Source of the DNA: Nomia melanderi
Lineage: Eukaryota; Arthropoda; Insecta; Hymenoptera; Halictidae
Reading direction: 5' to 3'
Length of the DNA: 64,000 bases
Assembly (NCBI RefSeq): GCF_051020985.1
Contig: NW_027475133.1
Coordinates: 3,534,001 to 3,598,000, forward strand
Shown here piece after piece: positions 38,764 to 51,500 of the stretch (the first letter of the stretch is position 1; the number at the start of each line of letters is the position of its first letter). The notes under the pieces are model-generated. The model saw only the letters and a list, made by a program, of their open reading frames with translations, ran no database searches and was not told where the DNA came from. The position numbers and the translations under genes are program-made.

Positions 38764-39749
38764 CCGGACACTCAGGGTCAGGGAAAAATCCAATATATAT
38801 CTGGTGATATCTCGGGTTATATTACAGATAGCACAATAAATCAAAGTGCATTGTCTGTGGGAGGCCCTGGCGCATGAATCTGTGCAGAGGGAACGACCTC
38901 GGACGACCAGGGGCCGAGAAAACCACCGTCTCATGGCGCCGGACACTCAGGGTCAGGGGAAAATCCAATATATATCTGGTGATATCTCGGGTGCTATTAC
39001 AGATAGCGCAATAATTCAAAGTGAATTATCTGCAGGAGGCCCTGGCGCATGAATCTGTGCAGCGGGAACGACCTCGGACCACCAGGGGCCGAGAAAACCA
39101 CAGTCACATGGGGCCGGTCACTCAGGGTCAGGGGAAAATCCAATATATATCTGGTGATATCTCGGGTGCTATTACAGATAGCGCAATAAACCAAAGTGAA
39201 TTATCTGCAGGAGGCCCTGGCGCATGAATCTGTGCAGCGGGAACGACCTCGGACCACCAGGGGCCGAGAAAACCACAGTCTCATGGAGCCGGACACTCAG
39301 GGTCAGGGGAAAATCCAATATATATCTGGTGATATCTCGGGTGCTATTAGATACAGCGCAATAAACCTAATTGAATTATCTGCAGGAGGCCCTGGCGCAT
39401 GAATCTGGGCAGCGGGAACGACCTCGGACCACCAGGGGCCGAGAAAACCACAGTCTATTGGGGCCGGACACTCAGGGTCAGGGGAAAATCCAATATATAT
39501 ATCTGGTGATATCTTGGGTGCTATTAGATATAGCGCAATAAACCAAAGTGAATTATCTGCAGGAGGCCCTGGCGCATGAATCTGTGCAACGGGAACGACC
39601 TCGGACCACCAGGGGCCGAAAAATCCACAGCCTCATGGGGCCGGACACTCAGGATCAGGGAAAAATCCAATATATATCTGGTGATATCTTGGGTGGTATT
39701 AGAGATAGCGTAATAAACCAAAGTGAATTATCTGCAGGAGGCCCTGGCG
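38764..39749 (+). repeat. About 1-kb segment repeated at offset 2,104 bp, copy 2
   Basis: Second copy of 36,660-37,645. It ends where this copy has GGCGCAAGAATC and the earlier one has GGCGCATGAATC. Private changes include CGGACGACCAGG near 38,901 and AATAATTCAAAG near 39,010. Confidence 0.75.
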
Positions 39750-41195
39750 CAAGAATCTGTGCAGCGGGAACGACCTCGGACCACCAGGGGCCGAGACAAC
39801 AACCGTCTCATGGGGCCGGACACTCAGGGTCAGGGAAAAATCCAATATATATCTGGTGATATCTCGGGTGCTATTACAGATAGCGCAATAAACCTAATTG
39901 AATTATCTGCAGGAGGCCCTGGCGCATGAATCTGGGCAGCGGGAACGACCTCGGACCACCAGGGGCCGAGAAAACCACAGTCTAGTGGGGCCGGACACTC
40001 AGGGTCAGGGGAAAATCCAATATATATATCAAGTGTTATCTCGGGTGCTATTAGATACAGCGCAATAAACCAAAGTGTATTATCTGCAAGAGGCCCTGGC
40101 GCATGCATCTGTGCAGCGGGAACGACCTCGGACCACCAGGGGCCGAGAAAACTAAAGTCTCATGGGGCCGGACACTCAGGGTCTGGGGAAAATCCATTAT
40201 ATATCTGGTGATATGTCGGGAGCTATTACAGATAGCGCAATAAATCAAAGTTCATTGTCTGGACGAGGCCCTGGCGCATGAATCTGTGCAGCGGGAACGA
40301 CCTCGGTCCACCAGGGGCCGAGAAAACCACCGTCTCATGGGGCTGGACACTCAGGGTCAGGGAAAAATCCAATATATATCTGGTGATATCTCGGGTTATA
40401 TTACAGATAGCACAATAAATCAAAGTGCATTGTCTGGACGAGGCACTGGCGCATGAATCTGTGCAGCGGGAACGACCTCGGTCCACCAGGGGCCGAGAAA
40501 ACCACCGTCTCACGGGGCCGGACACTCTGGGTCAGGGGAAAATCCAATATATATCTGGTGATATCTCGGGTGCTATTACAGATAGCGCAATAAATCAAAG
40601 TGCATTGTCTGCAGGAGGCCCTTGCGAATGAATCTGTTCAGCGGGAACGACCTCGGATTACCAGGGGCCGAGAAAACCACAGACACATGGGGCCGGACAC
40701 TCAGGGTCGAGGAAAAATCCAATATATATCTGGTGATATCTCGGGTGCTATTAGAGATAGCGCGATAAATCAAAGTGAATTATCTGCAGGAGGCCCTGGC
40801 GCATGCATCTGTGCAGCGGGAACGACCTCGGACCACCAGGGGCCGAGAAAATCACCGTCTCATGGGGACGGGCACTCAGGGTCTGGGGAAAATCCAATAT
40901 GTATCTGCTGATATCTCGGGTGCTATTAGAGATAGCGTAACAAACCAAAGTGCATTGTCTGTAGGAGGCCCTGGCGCATGAATCTGTGCAGCGGGAACGA
41001 CCTCTGACCACAAGAGGCCGAGAAAACCACCGTCTCATGGGGCCGGACACTCAGGGTCGAGGAAAAATCCAATATATATCTGGTGATATCTCGGGTGCTA
41101 TTACAGATAGCGCGATAAATCGAAGTGCATTGTCTGTAGGAGGCACTGGCGAATGAGTCTGTGCAGCAGGAACGACCTCGAACCACCAGGGGCCG

Positions 41196-41285
41196 AGAAA
41201 ATTACAGATATTCGGAATCCGTCACCCAAGGTCATGTGAAAATCCAGCATATATCTGGTGATATTTCGGGTGCTATTATAGATAG
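41196..41285 (+). repeat. D-patch variant monomer 8
   Basis: Same core. Its counterpart in block C' lies 15,755 bp downstream at 56,951. Confidence 0.9.
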
Positions 41286-42772
41286 CGCAATAAACCAAAG
41301 TGAATTATCTGCAGTAGGCCCTGGCGCATGCATCTGTGCAGCGGGAGCGACCTCGGACAACCAGGGGCCGAGAAAGCCACAGACTCATGGGGCTGGACAC
41401 TCACGGTTAGGGAAAAATCCAATATATATCTGGTGATATCTCGGGTGCTATTACAGATAGTACAATAAATCAAAGTGCACTGTCTGTAGGAGGCCCTGGC
41501 GCATGAATCTGCGCAGCGGGAACGACCTCGGACCACCAGGGGCCGAGAAAACCACAGTCTCATGGAGCCGGACACTCAGGGTCAGGGGAAAATCCAATAT
41601 ATATCTGGTGATATCTCGGGTGCTATTAGATACAGCGCAATAAACCAAATTGAATTATCTGCAGGAGGCCCTGGCGCATGAATCTGGGCAGCGGGAACGA
41701 CCTCGGACCACCAGGGGCCGAGAAAACCACAGTCTAGTGGGGCCGGACACTCAGGGTCAGGGGAAAATCCAATATATATATCAGGTGATATCTCGGGTGC
41801 TATTAGATACAGCGCAATAAACCAAAGTGTATTATCTGCAAGAGGCCCTGGCGCATGCATCTGTGCAGCGGGAACGACCTCGGACCACCAGGGGCCGAGA
41901 AAACTAAAGTCTCATGGGGCCGGACACTCAGGGTCTGGGGAAAATCCATTGTATATCTGGTGATATGTCGGGAGCTATTACAGATAGCGCAATAAATCAA
42001 AGTTCATTGTCTAGAGGAGGCCCTGGCGCATGAATCTGTGCAGCGGGAACGACCTCGGTCCACCAGGGGCCGAGAAAACCACCGTCTCAAGGGGCTGGAC
42101 ACTCAGGGTGAGGGTAATATCCAATATATATCTGGTGATATCTCGGGTGCTATTACAGATAGCGCAATAAATCAAAGTGCATTGTCTGTAGGAGGCCCTG
42201 GCGCATGAACCTGTGCAGCGGCAACGACCTCGGACCACCAGGGGCCGAGAAAACCACAGTCTCATGGGGCCGGACACTCTGGGTCAGGGGAAAATCCAAT
42301 ATATATCTGGTGATATCTCGGGTGCTATTACAGATAGCGCAATAAATCAAAGTGCATTGTCTGTAAGCTGCCCTGGCGCATGAATCTGGGCAGCGGGAAC
42401 GACCTCGGACCACCAGGGGCCGAGAAAACCACCGTCACATGGGGCCGGACATTCAGGTTCAGGGAAAAATACAATATATATCTGGTGATATCTCGGGTGC
42501 TATTACAGATAGCGCAATAAATCAAAGTGAATTGTCTGTAGGAGGCCCTGGCGCATGAATCTGTGCAGCGGGATCTACCTCGGACCACGAGGGACCGAGA
42601 AAACCATCGACACATGGGGCCGGACACTCAGAGTCAGGGGAAAATCCAATATAAATCTGGTGATATCTCTGGTGCTCTTACAGATAGCGCACTAAACCAA
42701 AGTGAATCATCTGCAGCGGGCCCTGGAGCATGAATCTGTGCAGCGGGAACGAACTCGGATCACCAGGGGCCG

Positions 42773-42862
42773 AGAAAATTACAGATATTCGGAATCCGTC
42801 ACCCAAGGTCATGTAAAAATACAGCATATATCTGGTGATATCTCGGGTGCTATTAGAGATAG
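42773..42862 (+). repeat. D-patch variant monomer 9 (GTAAAAATAC subtype)
   Basis: D core with CATGTAAAAATACAGC instead of CATGTGAAAATCCAGC. The downstream half is consensus-like (GATATCTCGGG), so this copy carries a shorter patch. The upstream monomer reads GGAGCATG and GAACTCGGATCACC. Confidence 0.88.
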
Positions 42863-43175
42863 CGCAATAAACCAAAGTGAATTGTCTGCAGGAGGCCCTG
42901 GCGCATGCATCTGTGCAGCGGGAACGACCTCGGACCACCAGGGGCCGAGAAAACCACCGACTCACGGGGCCGGACACTCAGGGTCAGGGGAAAATCCAAT
43001 ATATATCTGGTGATATCTCGGGTGCTATTAGAGATAGCGCAATAAACCAAAGTGCACTGTATGTAGGAGGCCCTGGCGCATGAATCTGGGCAGCGGGAAC
43101 GACCTCGGACCACCAGGGGCCGAGAAAATCACCGTCTCATGGAGCCGGACACTCAGGGTCAGGGGAAAATCCCAT

Positions 43176-45977
43176 ATATATCTGGTGATATCTCGGGTGC
43201 TATTACAGATAGCGCAATAAATCAAAGTGCATTGTCTGTAGGAGGCACTGGCGAATGAATCTGTGCCGCAGGAACGACCTCGGACCACCAGTGGCCGAGA
43301 AAATTACAGATATTCGGAATCCGTCACCCAAGGTCATGTAAAAATCCAGCATATATCTGGTGATATCACGGGTGCTATTACAGATAGCGCAATAAACCAA
43401 AGTGCATTGTCTGTAGGAGGCCCTGGCGCATGAATCTGTGCAGCGGGAACGACCTCGCACCACCAGGGGCCGAGGAAACCACCGTCTCATGGGGCCGGAC
43501 ACTCAGGGTCATGGAAAAATCCAATATATATATCTGGTGATATCTCGGGTGCTATTACAGATAGCGCAATAAATCAAAGTCCATTGTCTGTAGGAGGCCC
43601 TGGCGCATGAATCTGTGCAGCGGGAACGACCTCGGACAACCAGGGGCCGAGAAAACCGCAGTCTCACGGCTCCGGACACTCAGGGTCAGGGGAAAATCCA
43701 ATATATATCTGGTGATATCTCGGGTGCTATTAGAGATAGCGCAATAAACCAAAGTGAATTATCTGCAGGAGGCCCTGGCGCATGAATCTGTGCAGCGGGA
43801 ACGACCTCGGACCACCAGGGGCCGAGAAAACCACCGACTCACGGGGCCGGACACTCAGGGTCAGGGGAAAATCCAATATATATCTGGTGATATCTCGGGT
43901 GCTATTAGAGATAGCGCAATAAACCAAATTGAATTATCTGCAGGAGGCCCTGGCGCATGCATCTGTGCAGCGGGAACGACGTCGGACCACCAGGGGCCGA
44001 GAAAACAACCGTCTCATGGGGCCGGACACTGAGGGTCAGGGGAAAATCCAATATATATCTGGTGATATCTCGGGTACTATTACAGATAGCGCAATAAATC
44101 AAAGTCCATTGTCTGTAGGAGGCCCTGGCGCATGAATCTGTGCAGCGGGAACGACCTCGGACCACCAGGGGCCGAGAAAACCGCAGTCTCACGGGGCCGG
44201 ACACTCAGGGTCAGGGGAAAATCCAATACATATCTGGTGATATCTCGGGTGCTATTAGAGATAGCGCAATAAACCATAGTGAATTATCTGCAGGAGGCCC
44301 TGGCGCATGAATCTGTGCATCGCGAACGACCTCGGACCACCAGGTGCCGTGAAAACCACCGTCTCATGGGGCCGGACACTCAGGGTCATTGAAAAATCCA
44401 ATATATATCTGGTGATATCTCGGGTGCTATTACAGATAGCGCAATGAATCAAACTGCATTGTCTGTAAGAGAGCCCGCCGCATGAATCTGTGCAGCCGGA
44501 ACAACCTCGCACCACCAGGGGCCGAGAAAACCGCAGTCTCATGGGGCCGGACAGTCAGGGCCAGGGGAAAATCCAATATATATCTAGTGATATCTCGGGT
44601 GCTATTAGAGATAGCGCAATAAACCAAAGTGAATTATCTGAAAGAGGCCCTGGCGCATGAATCTGTGCAGCGGGAACGACCTCGGACCACCAGGGGCCGA
44701 GACAACCACCGACTCATGGGGCCGGACACTCAGGGTCAGGGAAAAATCCAATATATATCTGGTGGTATCTCGGGTGCTATTACAGATAGCGCCATAAATC
44801 AAAGTGCATTGTCTGTAAGCTGCCCTGGCGCATGAATCTGGGCAGCGGGAACGACCTCGGACAACCAGGGCCCGAGAAAACCAGCGTCACATGGGGCCGG
44901 ACACTCAGGGTCAGGGGAAAATCCAATATAAATCTGGTGATATCTCGGCTGCTATTACAGATAGCGCAATAAATCAAAGTGGATTGTCTGCAGGAAGCCC
45001 TGGCGCATGATTCTGTGCAGCGGGAACGACCTGGGACCACCAGGGGCCGAGGAAATCACCGTCCCGTGGGGCCGGACACTCAGGGTCGGGGAAAAATCCA
45101 ATATATATCTGGTGATATCTCGCGTGCTAGTAGAGATAGCGCAATAAACCAAAGTGCATTGTCTGCAGGAGGCCCTGGCGCATGAATCTGTGCGGCGGGA
45201 ACGACCTCTGAACACCAGGGGCCGAGAAAACCACCGTCACATGGGGCCGGACACTCAGGGTCAGGGGAAAATCCAATGTGTATCTGGTGATTTCTCGGGT
45301 GCTATTAGAGATAGCGCAATAAACCAAAGTGAATTATCTGCAGGAGGCCCTGGCGCATGCATCTGTGCAGCGGGAACGACGTCGGACCACCAGGGGCCGA
45401 GAAAACAACCGTCTCATTGGGCCGGACACTGAGGGTCAGGGGAAAATCCAATATATATCTGGTGATATCTCGGGTGCTATTAGAGATAGCGCAATAAACC
45501 AAAGTGAATTATCTGCAGGAGGCCCTGGCGCATGAATCTGTACAGCAGGAACGACCTCGGACCACCAGGGGCCGAGAAAACCACCGTCTCATGGGGCCGG
45601 ACATTCAGGTTCAGGGAAAAATACAATATATATCTGGTGATATCTCGGGTGCTATTACAGATAGCGCAATAAATCAAAGTGCATTGTCTGTAAGAGGCCC
45701 TGGGGCATGAATCTGGCCAGCGGGAACGACCTCGGACCACCAGGGGCCGAGAAATCCACCGTCTCAGGGGGCCGGACACTCAGGGTCAGGGGAAAAGCCA
45801 ATATATATCTGGTGATATCTCGGGTGCTATTAGAGATAGCGCAATAAACCAAAGTGAATTATCTGCAGGAGGCACTGGCGCATGCATCTGTGCAGCGGGA
45901 GCGACCTCAGAGCACAAGGGGCCGAGAAAACCACCGTCTCATGGGGCCGGAAACTCAGGGTCAGGGAAAAATCCGAT
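43176..45977 (+). repeat. 16-mer higher-order repeat, copy 1 (2,802 bp)
   Basis: It begins with the monomer carrying GGCACTGGCGAATGAATC and GTGCCGCAGG and includes the D-patch copy 10. It continues through CACGGCTCCGG, CGACTCACGGGG, GACGTCGGACC, GTGCATCGCGAACG, AGCCGGAACAACC, TCTGAAAGAGG, GTAAGCTGCCC, CTCGCGTGCTAG and GGCCAGCGGG monomers. The same series follows at offset 2,802 bp (16 x 175 + 2). Confidence 0.9.
43298..43387 (+). repeat. D-patch variant monomer 10 (GTAAAAATCC subtype)
   Basis: D core with CATGTAAAAATCCAGC, preceded by GTGCCGCAGG and CCAGTGGCCGAG and followed by GATATCACGGG. It lies at the start of the first 16-mer unit. Confidence 0.9.
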
Positions 45978-46099
45978 ATATATCTGGTGATATCTCGGGT
46001 GCTATTACAGATAGCCCAATAAATCAAAGTGCATTGTCTGTAGGAGGCACTGGCGAATGAATCTGTGCCGCAGGAACGACCTCGGACCACCAGTGGCCG

Positions 46100-46189
46100 A
46101 GAAAATTACAGATATTCGGAATCCGTCACCCAAGGTCATGTAAAAATCCAGCATATATCTGGTGATATCACGGGTGCTATTACAGATAG
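46100..46189 (+). repeat. D-patch variant monomer 11
   Basis: Counterpart of copy 10 at offset 2,802 bp, at the start of the second 16-mer unit, with the same GTGCCGCAGG and GATATCACGGG flanks. Confidence 0.9.
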
Positions 46190-47463
46190 CGCAATAAACC
46201 AAAGTGCATTGTCTGTAGGAGGCCCTGGCGCATGAATCTGTGCAGCGGGAACGACCTCGCACCACCAGGGGCCGAGGAAACCACCGTGTCATGGGGCCGG
46301 ACACTCAGGGTCATGGAAAAATCCAATATATATATCTGGTGATATCTCGGGTGCTATTACAGATAGCGCAATAAATCAAAGTCCATTGTCTGTAGGAGGC
46401 CCTGGCGCATGAATCTGTGCAGCGGGAACGACCTCGGACAACCAGGGGCCGAGAAAACCGCAGTCTCACGGCTCCGGACACTCAGGGTCAGGGGAAAATC
46501 CAATATATATCTGGTGATATCTCGGGTGCTATTAGAGATAGCGCAATAAACCAAAGTGAATTATCTGCAGGAGGCCCTGGCGCATGAATCTGTGCAGCGG
46601 GAACGACCTCGGACCACCAGGGGCCGAGAAAACCACCGACTCACGGGGCCGGACACTCAGGGTCAGGGGAAAATCCAATATATATCTGGTGATATCTCGG
46701 GTGCTATTAGAGATAGCGCAATAAACCAAATTGAATTATCTGCAGGAGGCCCTGGCGCATGCATCTGTGCAGCGGGAACGACGTCGGACCACCAGGGGCC
46801 GAGAAAACAACCGTCTCATGGGGCCGGACACTGAGGGTCAGGGGAAAATCCAATATATATCTGGTGATATCTCGGGTACTATTACAGATAGCGCAATAAA
46901 TCAAAGTCCATTGTCTGTAGGAGGCCCTGGCGCATGAATCTGTGCAGCGGGAACGACCTCGGACCACCAGGGGCCGAGAAAACCGCAGTCTCACGGGGCC
47001 GGACACTCAGGGTCAGGGGAAAATCCAATACATATCTGGTGATATCTCGGGTGCTATTAGAGATAGCGCAATAAACCATAGTGAATTATCTGCAGGAGGC
47101 CCTGGCGCATGAATCTGTGCATCGCGAACGACCTCGGACCACCAGGTGCCGTGAAAACCACCGTCTCATGGGGCCGGACACTCAGGGTCATTGAAAAATC
47201 CAATATATATCTGGTGATATCTCGGGTGCTATTACAGATAGCGCAATGAATCAAACTGCATTGTCTGTAAGAGAGCACGCCGCATGAATCTGTGCAGCCG
47301 GAACAACCTCGCACCACCAGGGGCCGAGAAAACCGCAGTCTCATGGGGCCGGACAGTCAGGGCCAGGGGAAAATCCAATATATATCTAGTGATATCTCGG
47401 GTGCTATTAGAGATAGCGCAATAAACCAAAGTGAATTATCTGAAAGAGGCCCTGGCGCATGAA

Positions 47464-47638
47464 TCTGTGCAGCGGGAACGACCTCGGACCACCAGGGGCC
47501 GAGACAACCACCGTCTCATGGGGCCGGACACTCAGGGTCAGGGAAAAATCCAATATAAATCTGGTGATGTCTCGGCTGCTATTACAGATAGCGCAATAAA
47601 TCAAAGTGGATTGTCTGCAGGAAGCCCTGTCGCATGAT
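47464..47638 (+). repeat. Hybrid monomer at unequal-exchange junction
   Basis: The left part (TCTGAAAGAGG upstream, GAGACAACCACCG) matches the monomer at about 44.65 kb. The right part (AATATAAATCTGG, CTCGGCTGC, GGATTGTCTGCAGGAAGCC) matches the next monomer at about 44.93 kb. The exchange point lies between about 47,505 and 47,555. The GTAAGCTGCCC junction between the two parents is absent, as a one-monomer deletion predicts. Confidence 0.88.
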
Positions 47639-48559
47639 TCTGTGCAGCGGGAACGACCTGGGACCACCAGGGGCCGAGGAAATCACCGTCCCGTGGGGCC
47701 GGACACTCAGGGTCGGGGAAAAATCCAATATATATCTGGTGATATCTCGCGTGCTAGTAGAGATAGCGCAATAAACCAAAGTGCATTGTCTGCAGGAGGC
47801 CCTGGCGCTTGAATCTGTGCGGCGGGAACGACCTCTGAACACCAGGGGCCGAGAAAACCACCGTCACATGGGGCCGGACACTCAGGGTCAGGGGAAAATC
47901 CAATGTGTATCTGGTGATTTCTCGGGTGCTATTAGAGATAGCGCAATAAACCAAAGTGAATTATCTGCAGGAGGCCCTGGCGCATGCATCTGTGCAGCGG
48001 GAACGACGTCGGACCACCAGGGGCCGAGAAAACAACCGTCTCATTGGGCCGGACACTGAGGGTCAGGGGAAAATCCAATATATATCTGGTGATATCTCGG
48101 GTGCTATTAGAGATAGCGCAATAAACCAAAGTGAATTATCTGCAGGAGGCCCTGGCGCATGAATCTGTACAGCAGGAACGACCTCGGACCACCAGGGGCC
48201 GAGAAAACCACCGTCTCATGGGGCCGGACATTCAGGTTCAGGGAAAAATACAATATATATCTGGTGATATCTCGGGTGCTATTACAGATAGCGCAATAAA
48301 TCAAAGTGCATTGTCTGTAAGAGGCCCTGGGGCATGAATCTGGCCAGCGGGAACGACCTCGGACCACCAGGGGCCGAGAAATCCACCGTCTCAGGGGGCC
48401 GGACACTCAGGGTCAGGGGAAAAGCCAATATATATCTGGTGATATCTCGGGTGCTATTAGAGATAGCGCAATAAACCAAAGTGAATTATCTGCAGGAGGC
48501 ACTGGCGCATGCATCTGTGCAGCGGGAGCGACCTCAGAGCACAAGGGGCCGAGAAAACC

Positions 48560-51500
48560 ACAGTCTCATGGGGCCGGAATCTCAGGGTCAGTGGAAAATC
48601 CAATATAGATCTGGTGATATCTCGGGTGCTATTACAGATAGCGCAATAAATCAAAGTGCATTACCTGTAGGAGGCCCTGGCGCACGAATCTGTGCAGCGG
48701 GAACGTCCTCGGCCCTCCAGGGGCCGAGACAACGACCGTCTCATGGGGCCGGACACTCAGGGTCAGGGTAAAATCCAATATATATCTGGTGATATCTCGG
48801 GTGCTATAACAGATAGCGCAATAAATCAAAGTGCATTGTCTGTAGGAGGCCCTGGCGCATGAATCTGTGCAGCGGGAACGACCTCGGACCACCAGGGGCC
48901 GAGAAAACCACAGTCTCATGGGGCCGGACACTCAGGGTCAGGGGAAAATCCAATATATATCTGGTGATATCTCGGGTGCTATTACAGATAGAGCAATAAA
49001 TCAAAGTGCATTGTCTGTAGGAGGCCCTGGCGCATGAATGTGTGCAGCGGGAACGACCTCGGACCACCAGGGGCCGAGAAAACCGCAGTCTCATGGGGCC
49101 GGACACTCAGGGTCAGGGAAAAATCCAATATATATCTGGTGATATCTCGGGCGCTATTAGAGATAGCGCAATAAGCCAAAGGGCATTATCTGCAGGAGGC
49201 CCTGGCGCATGAATCTGTGCAGCGGGAAGGATCTCGGACCATCAGGGGCCGAGACATCCACCGTCTCATGGGGCCGGACACTCAGGGTCAGGGAAAAATC
49301 CAATATATATCTGGTGATATCCCGGGTGCTATTACAGATAGCGCAATAAATCAAAGTGCATTGTCTGTAGGAGGCCCTGGCGCATGAATCTGTGCAGCGG
49401 GAACGACCTCGGACCACCAGGGGCCGAGAAAACCGCAGTCTCATGGGGCCGGACACTCAGGGTCAGGGTAAAATCCAATATATATCTGGTGATATCTCGG
49501 GTGCTATTAGAGATAGCGCAATAAACCAAAGTGAATTATCTGCAGGAGGCCCTGGCGCATGAATCTGTGCAGCGGCAACGACCTCGGACCACCAGGGGCC
49601 GATAAAACGACCGTCTCATGGGGCCGGACACTCAGGGTCAGTGAAAAATCCAATATATATCTGCTGATATCTCGGGTGCTATTAGAGATAGCGTAATAAA
49701 TCAGAGTGCATTGTCTGTAGGAGGCCCTGGCGCATGAATCTGTGCAGCGGGAACGACCTCGGACCACCAGGGGCCGAGAAAACCACAGTCTCATGGGGCC
49801 GGACACTCAGGGTCAGGGGAAAATCCAATATATATCTGGTGATATCTCGGGTGCTATTAGAGATAGCGCAATAAACCAAAGTGAATTATCTGCAGGAGGC
49901 CCTGGCGCATGAATCTGTGCCGCGGGAACGACCTCGGACCACCAGGGGCCGCGAAAACGACCGTCTCATGGGGCCGGACACTCAGGGTCAGTGAAAAATC
50001 CAATATATATCTGCTGATATCTCGGGTGCTATTACAGATAGCGCAATAAATCAAAGTGCATTGTCTGTAGGAGGCCCTGGCGCATGATTCTGTGCAGCGG
50101 GAACGACCTCGGACCACCAGGGGCCGAGAAAACGACCGCCTCATGGGGCCGGACCCTCAGGGTCAGTGAAAAATCCAATATATATCTGGTGATATCTCGG
50201 GTGCTATTAGAGACAGCGCAATAAACCAAAGTGAATTATCTGCAGGGGGCCCTGGCGCATGAATCTGTGCAGCGGGAACGACCGCGGACCACCAGGGGCC
50301 GAGAAAACGACCGTCTCATGGGGCCGGACACTCAGGGTCAGTGAAAAATCCAATATATATCTGCTGATATCTCGGGAGCTATTACAGATAGCGCAATAAA
50401 TCAAAGTGCATTGTCTGTAGGAGGCCCTGGCGCATGAATCTGTGCAGCGGGAACGACCTCGGACCACCAGGGGCCGAGAAAACCACAGTCTCATGGAGCC
50501 GGACACTCAGGGTCAGGGGAAAATCCAATATATATCTGGTGATATCTCGGGTGCTATTAGAGATAGCGCAATAAACCAAAGTGAATTATCTGCAGGAGGC
50601 CCTGGCGCATGAATCTGTGCTGCGGGAACGACCTCGGACCACCAGGGGCCGAGAAAACGACCGTCTCATGGGGCCGGAAACTCAGGGTCAGTGAAAAATC
50701 CAATATATATCTGGTGATATCTCGGGTGCTATTACAGATAGCGCAATACATCAAAGTGCATTGTCTGTAGGAGGCCCTGGCGCATGAATCTGGCCAGCGG
50801 GAACGACCTCGGACCACCAGCGGCCGAGAGAACCACCGTCTCATGGGGCCGGACCCTCAGGGTCGGGGAAAAATCCAATATATATCTGGTGATATCTCGG
50901 GTGCTATTAGAGATAGCGCAATAAACCAAAGTGAATTGTCTGCAGGAGGCCCTGGCGCATGAATCTGTGCAGCGGGAACGATCTCGGACCATCAGGGGCC
51001 GAGACATCCACCGTCTCATGGGGCCGGACACTCAGGGTCAGGGAAAAATCCAATATATATCTGGTGATATCTCGGGTGCTATTACAGATAGCGCAATAAA
51101 TCAAAGTGCATTGTCTGTAGGAGGCCCTGGCGCATGAATGTGTGCAGCGGGAACGACCCCGGACCACCAGGGGCCGAGAAAACCACAGTCTCATGGGGCC
51201 GGACACTCAGGGTCAGGGGAAAATCCAATATATATCTGGTGATATCTCGGGTGCTATTAGAGATAGAGCAATAAATCAAAGTGCATTGTCTGTAGGAGGC
51301 CCTGGCGCATGAATTTGTGCAGCGGGAACGACCTCGGACCACCAGGGGCCGAGAAAACCGCAGTCTCATGGGGCCGGACACTCAGGGTCAGGGAAAAATC
51401 CAATATATATCTGGTGATATCTCGGGCGCTATTAGAGATAGCGCAATAAGCCAAAGGGAATTATCTGCAGGAGGCCCTGCCGCATGCATCTGTGCAGCGG

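Larger units (their letters stand above)
11500..39900. repeat. Block B: mosaic domain with many segmental duplications
   Basis: The array continues without a break, but the monomer pool changes. New variants include GAGAACTCAGGGTCAGGCA (11,793; 27,203; 32,281), the CCTCTGACCACAAGAGG form, TTATATTACAGATAGCACA, GGACGAGGCCC, GCCCTTGCGAATG (about 19.78, 23.45, 29.41 and 40.6 kb) and the diverged D patch. Modules of 3-27 monomers recur in changed combinations. The left limit is approximate; the right limit is the break point of the 15,755-bp-offset duplication. Confidence 0.7.
39900..48245 (+). repeat. Block C, copy 1 of the 15,755-bp-offset duplication
   Basis: Every monomer from about 39,900 has a counterpart exactly 15,755 bp downstream, to the end of the window. 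The offset is constant, so no net indel was found between copies. By eye I noted roughly fifteen single-base differences in 8.35 kb (an incomplete count), plus one clustered patch near 40,510-40,545. Homology starts between AACCTAATTGAATTATC here and AACCAAAGTGAATTATC at 55,650; upstream monomers are unrelated in type. Confidence 0.93.
45978..48560 (+). repeat. 16-mer higher-order repeat, copy 2, with one monomer lost
   Basis: Same series as 43,176-45,977. The offset drops from 2,802 to 2,627 bp after about 47.5 kb because one monomer is missing. Copy-specific changes include CCACCGTGTCATGG (46,284), GAGAGCACGCCG (47,272) and GGCGCTTGAATC (47,806). It fades near 48,560 as block A' begins. Confidence 0.9.
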
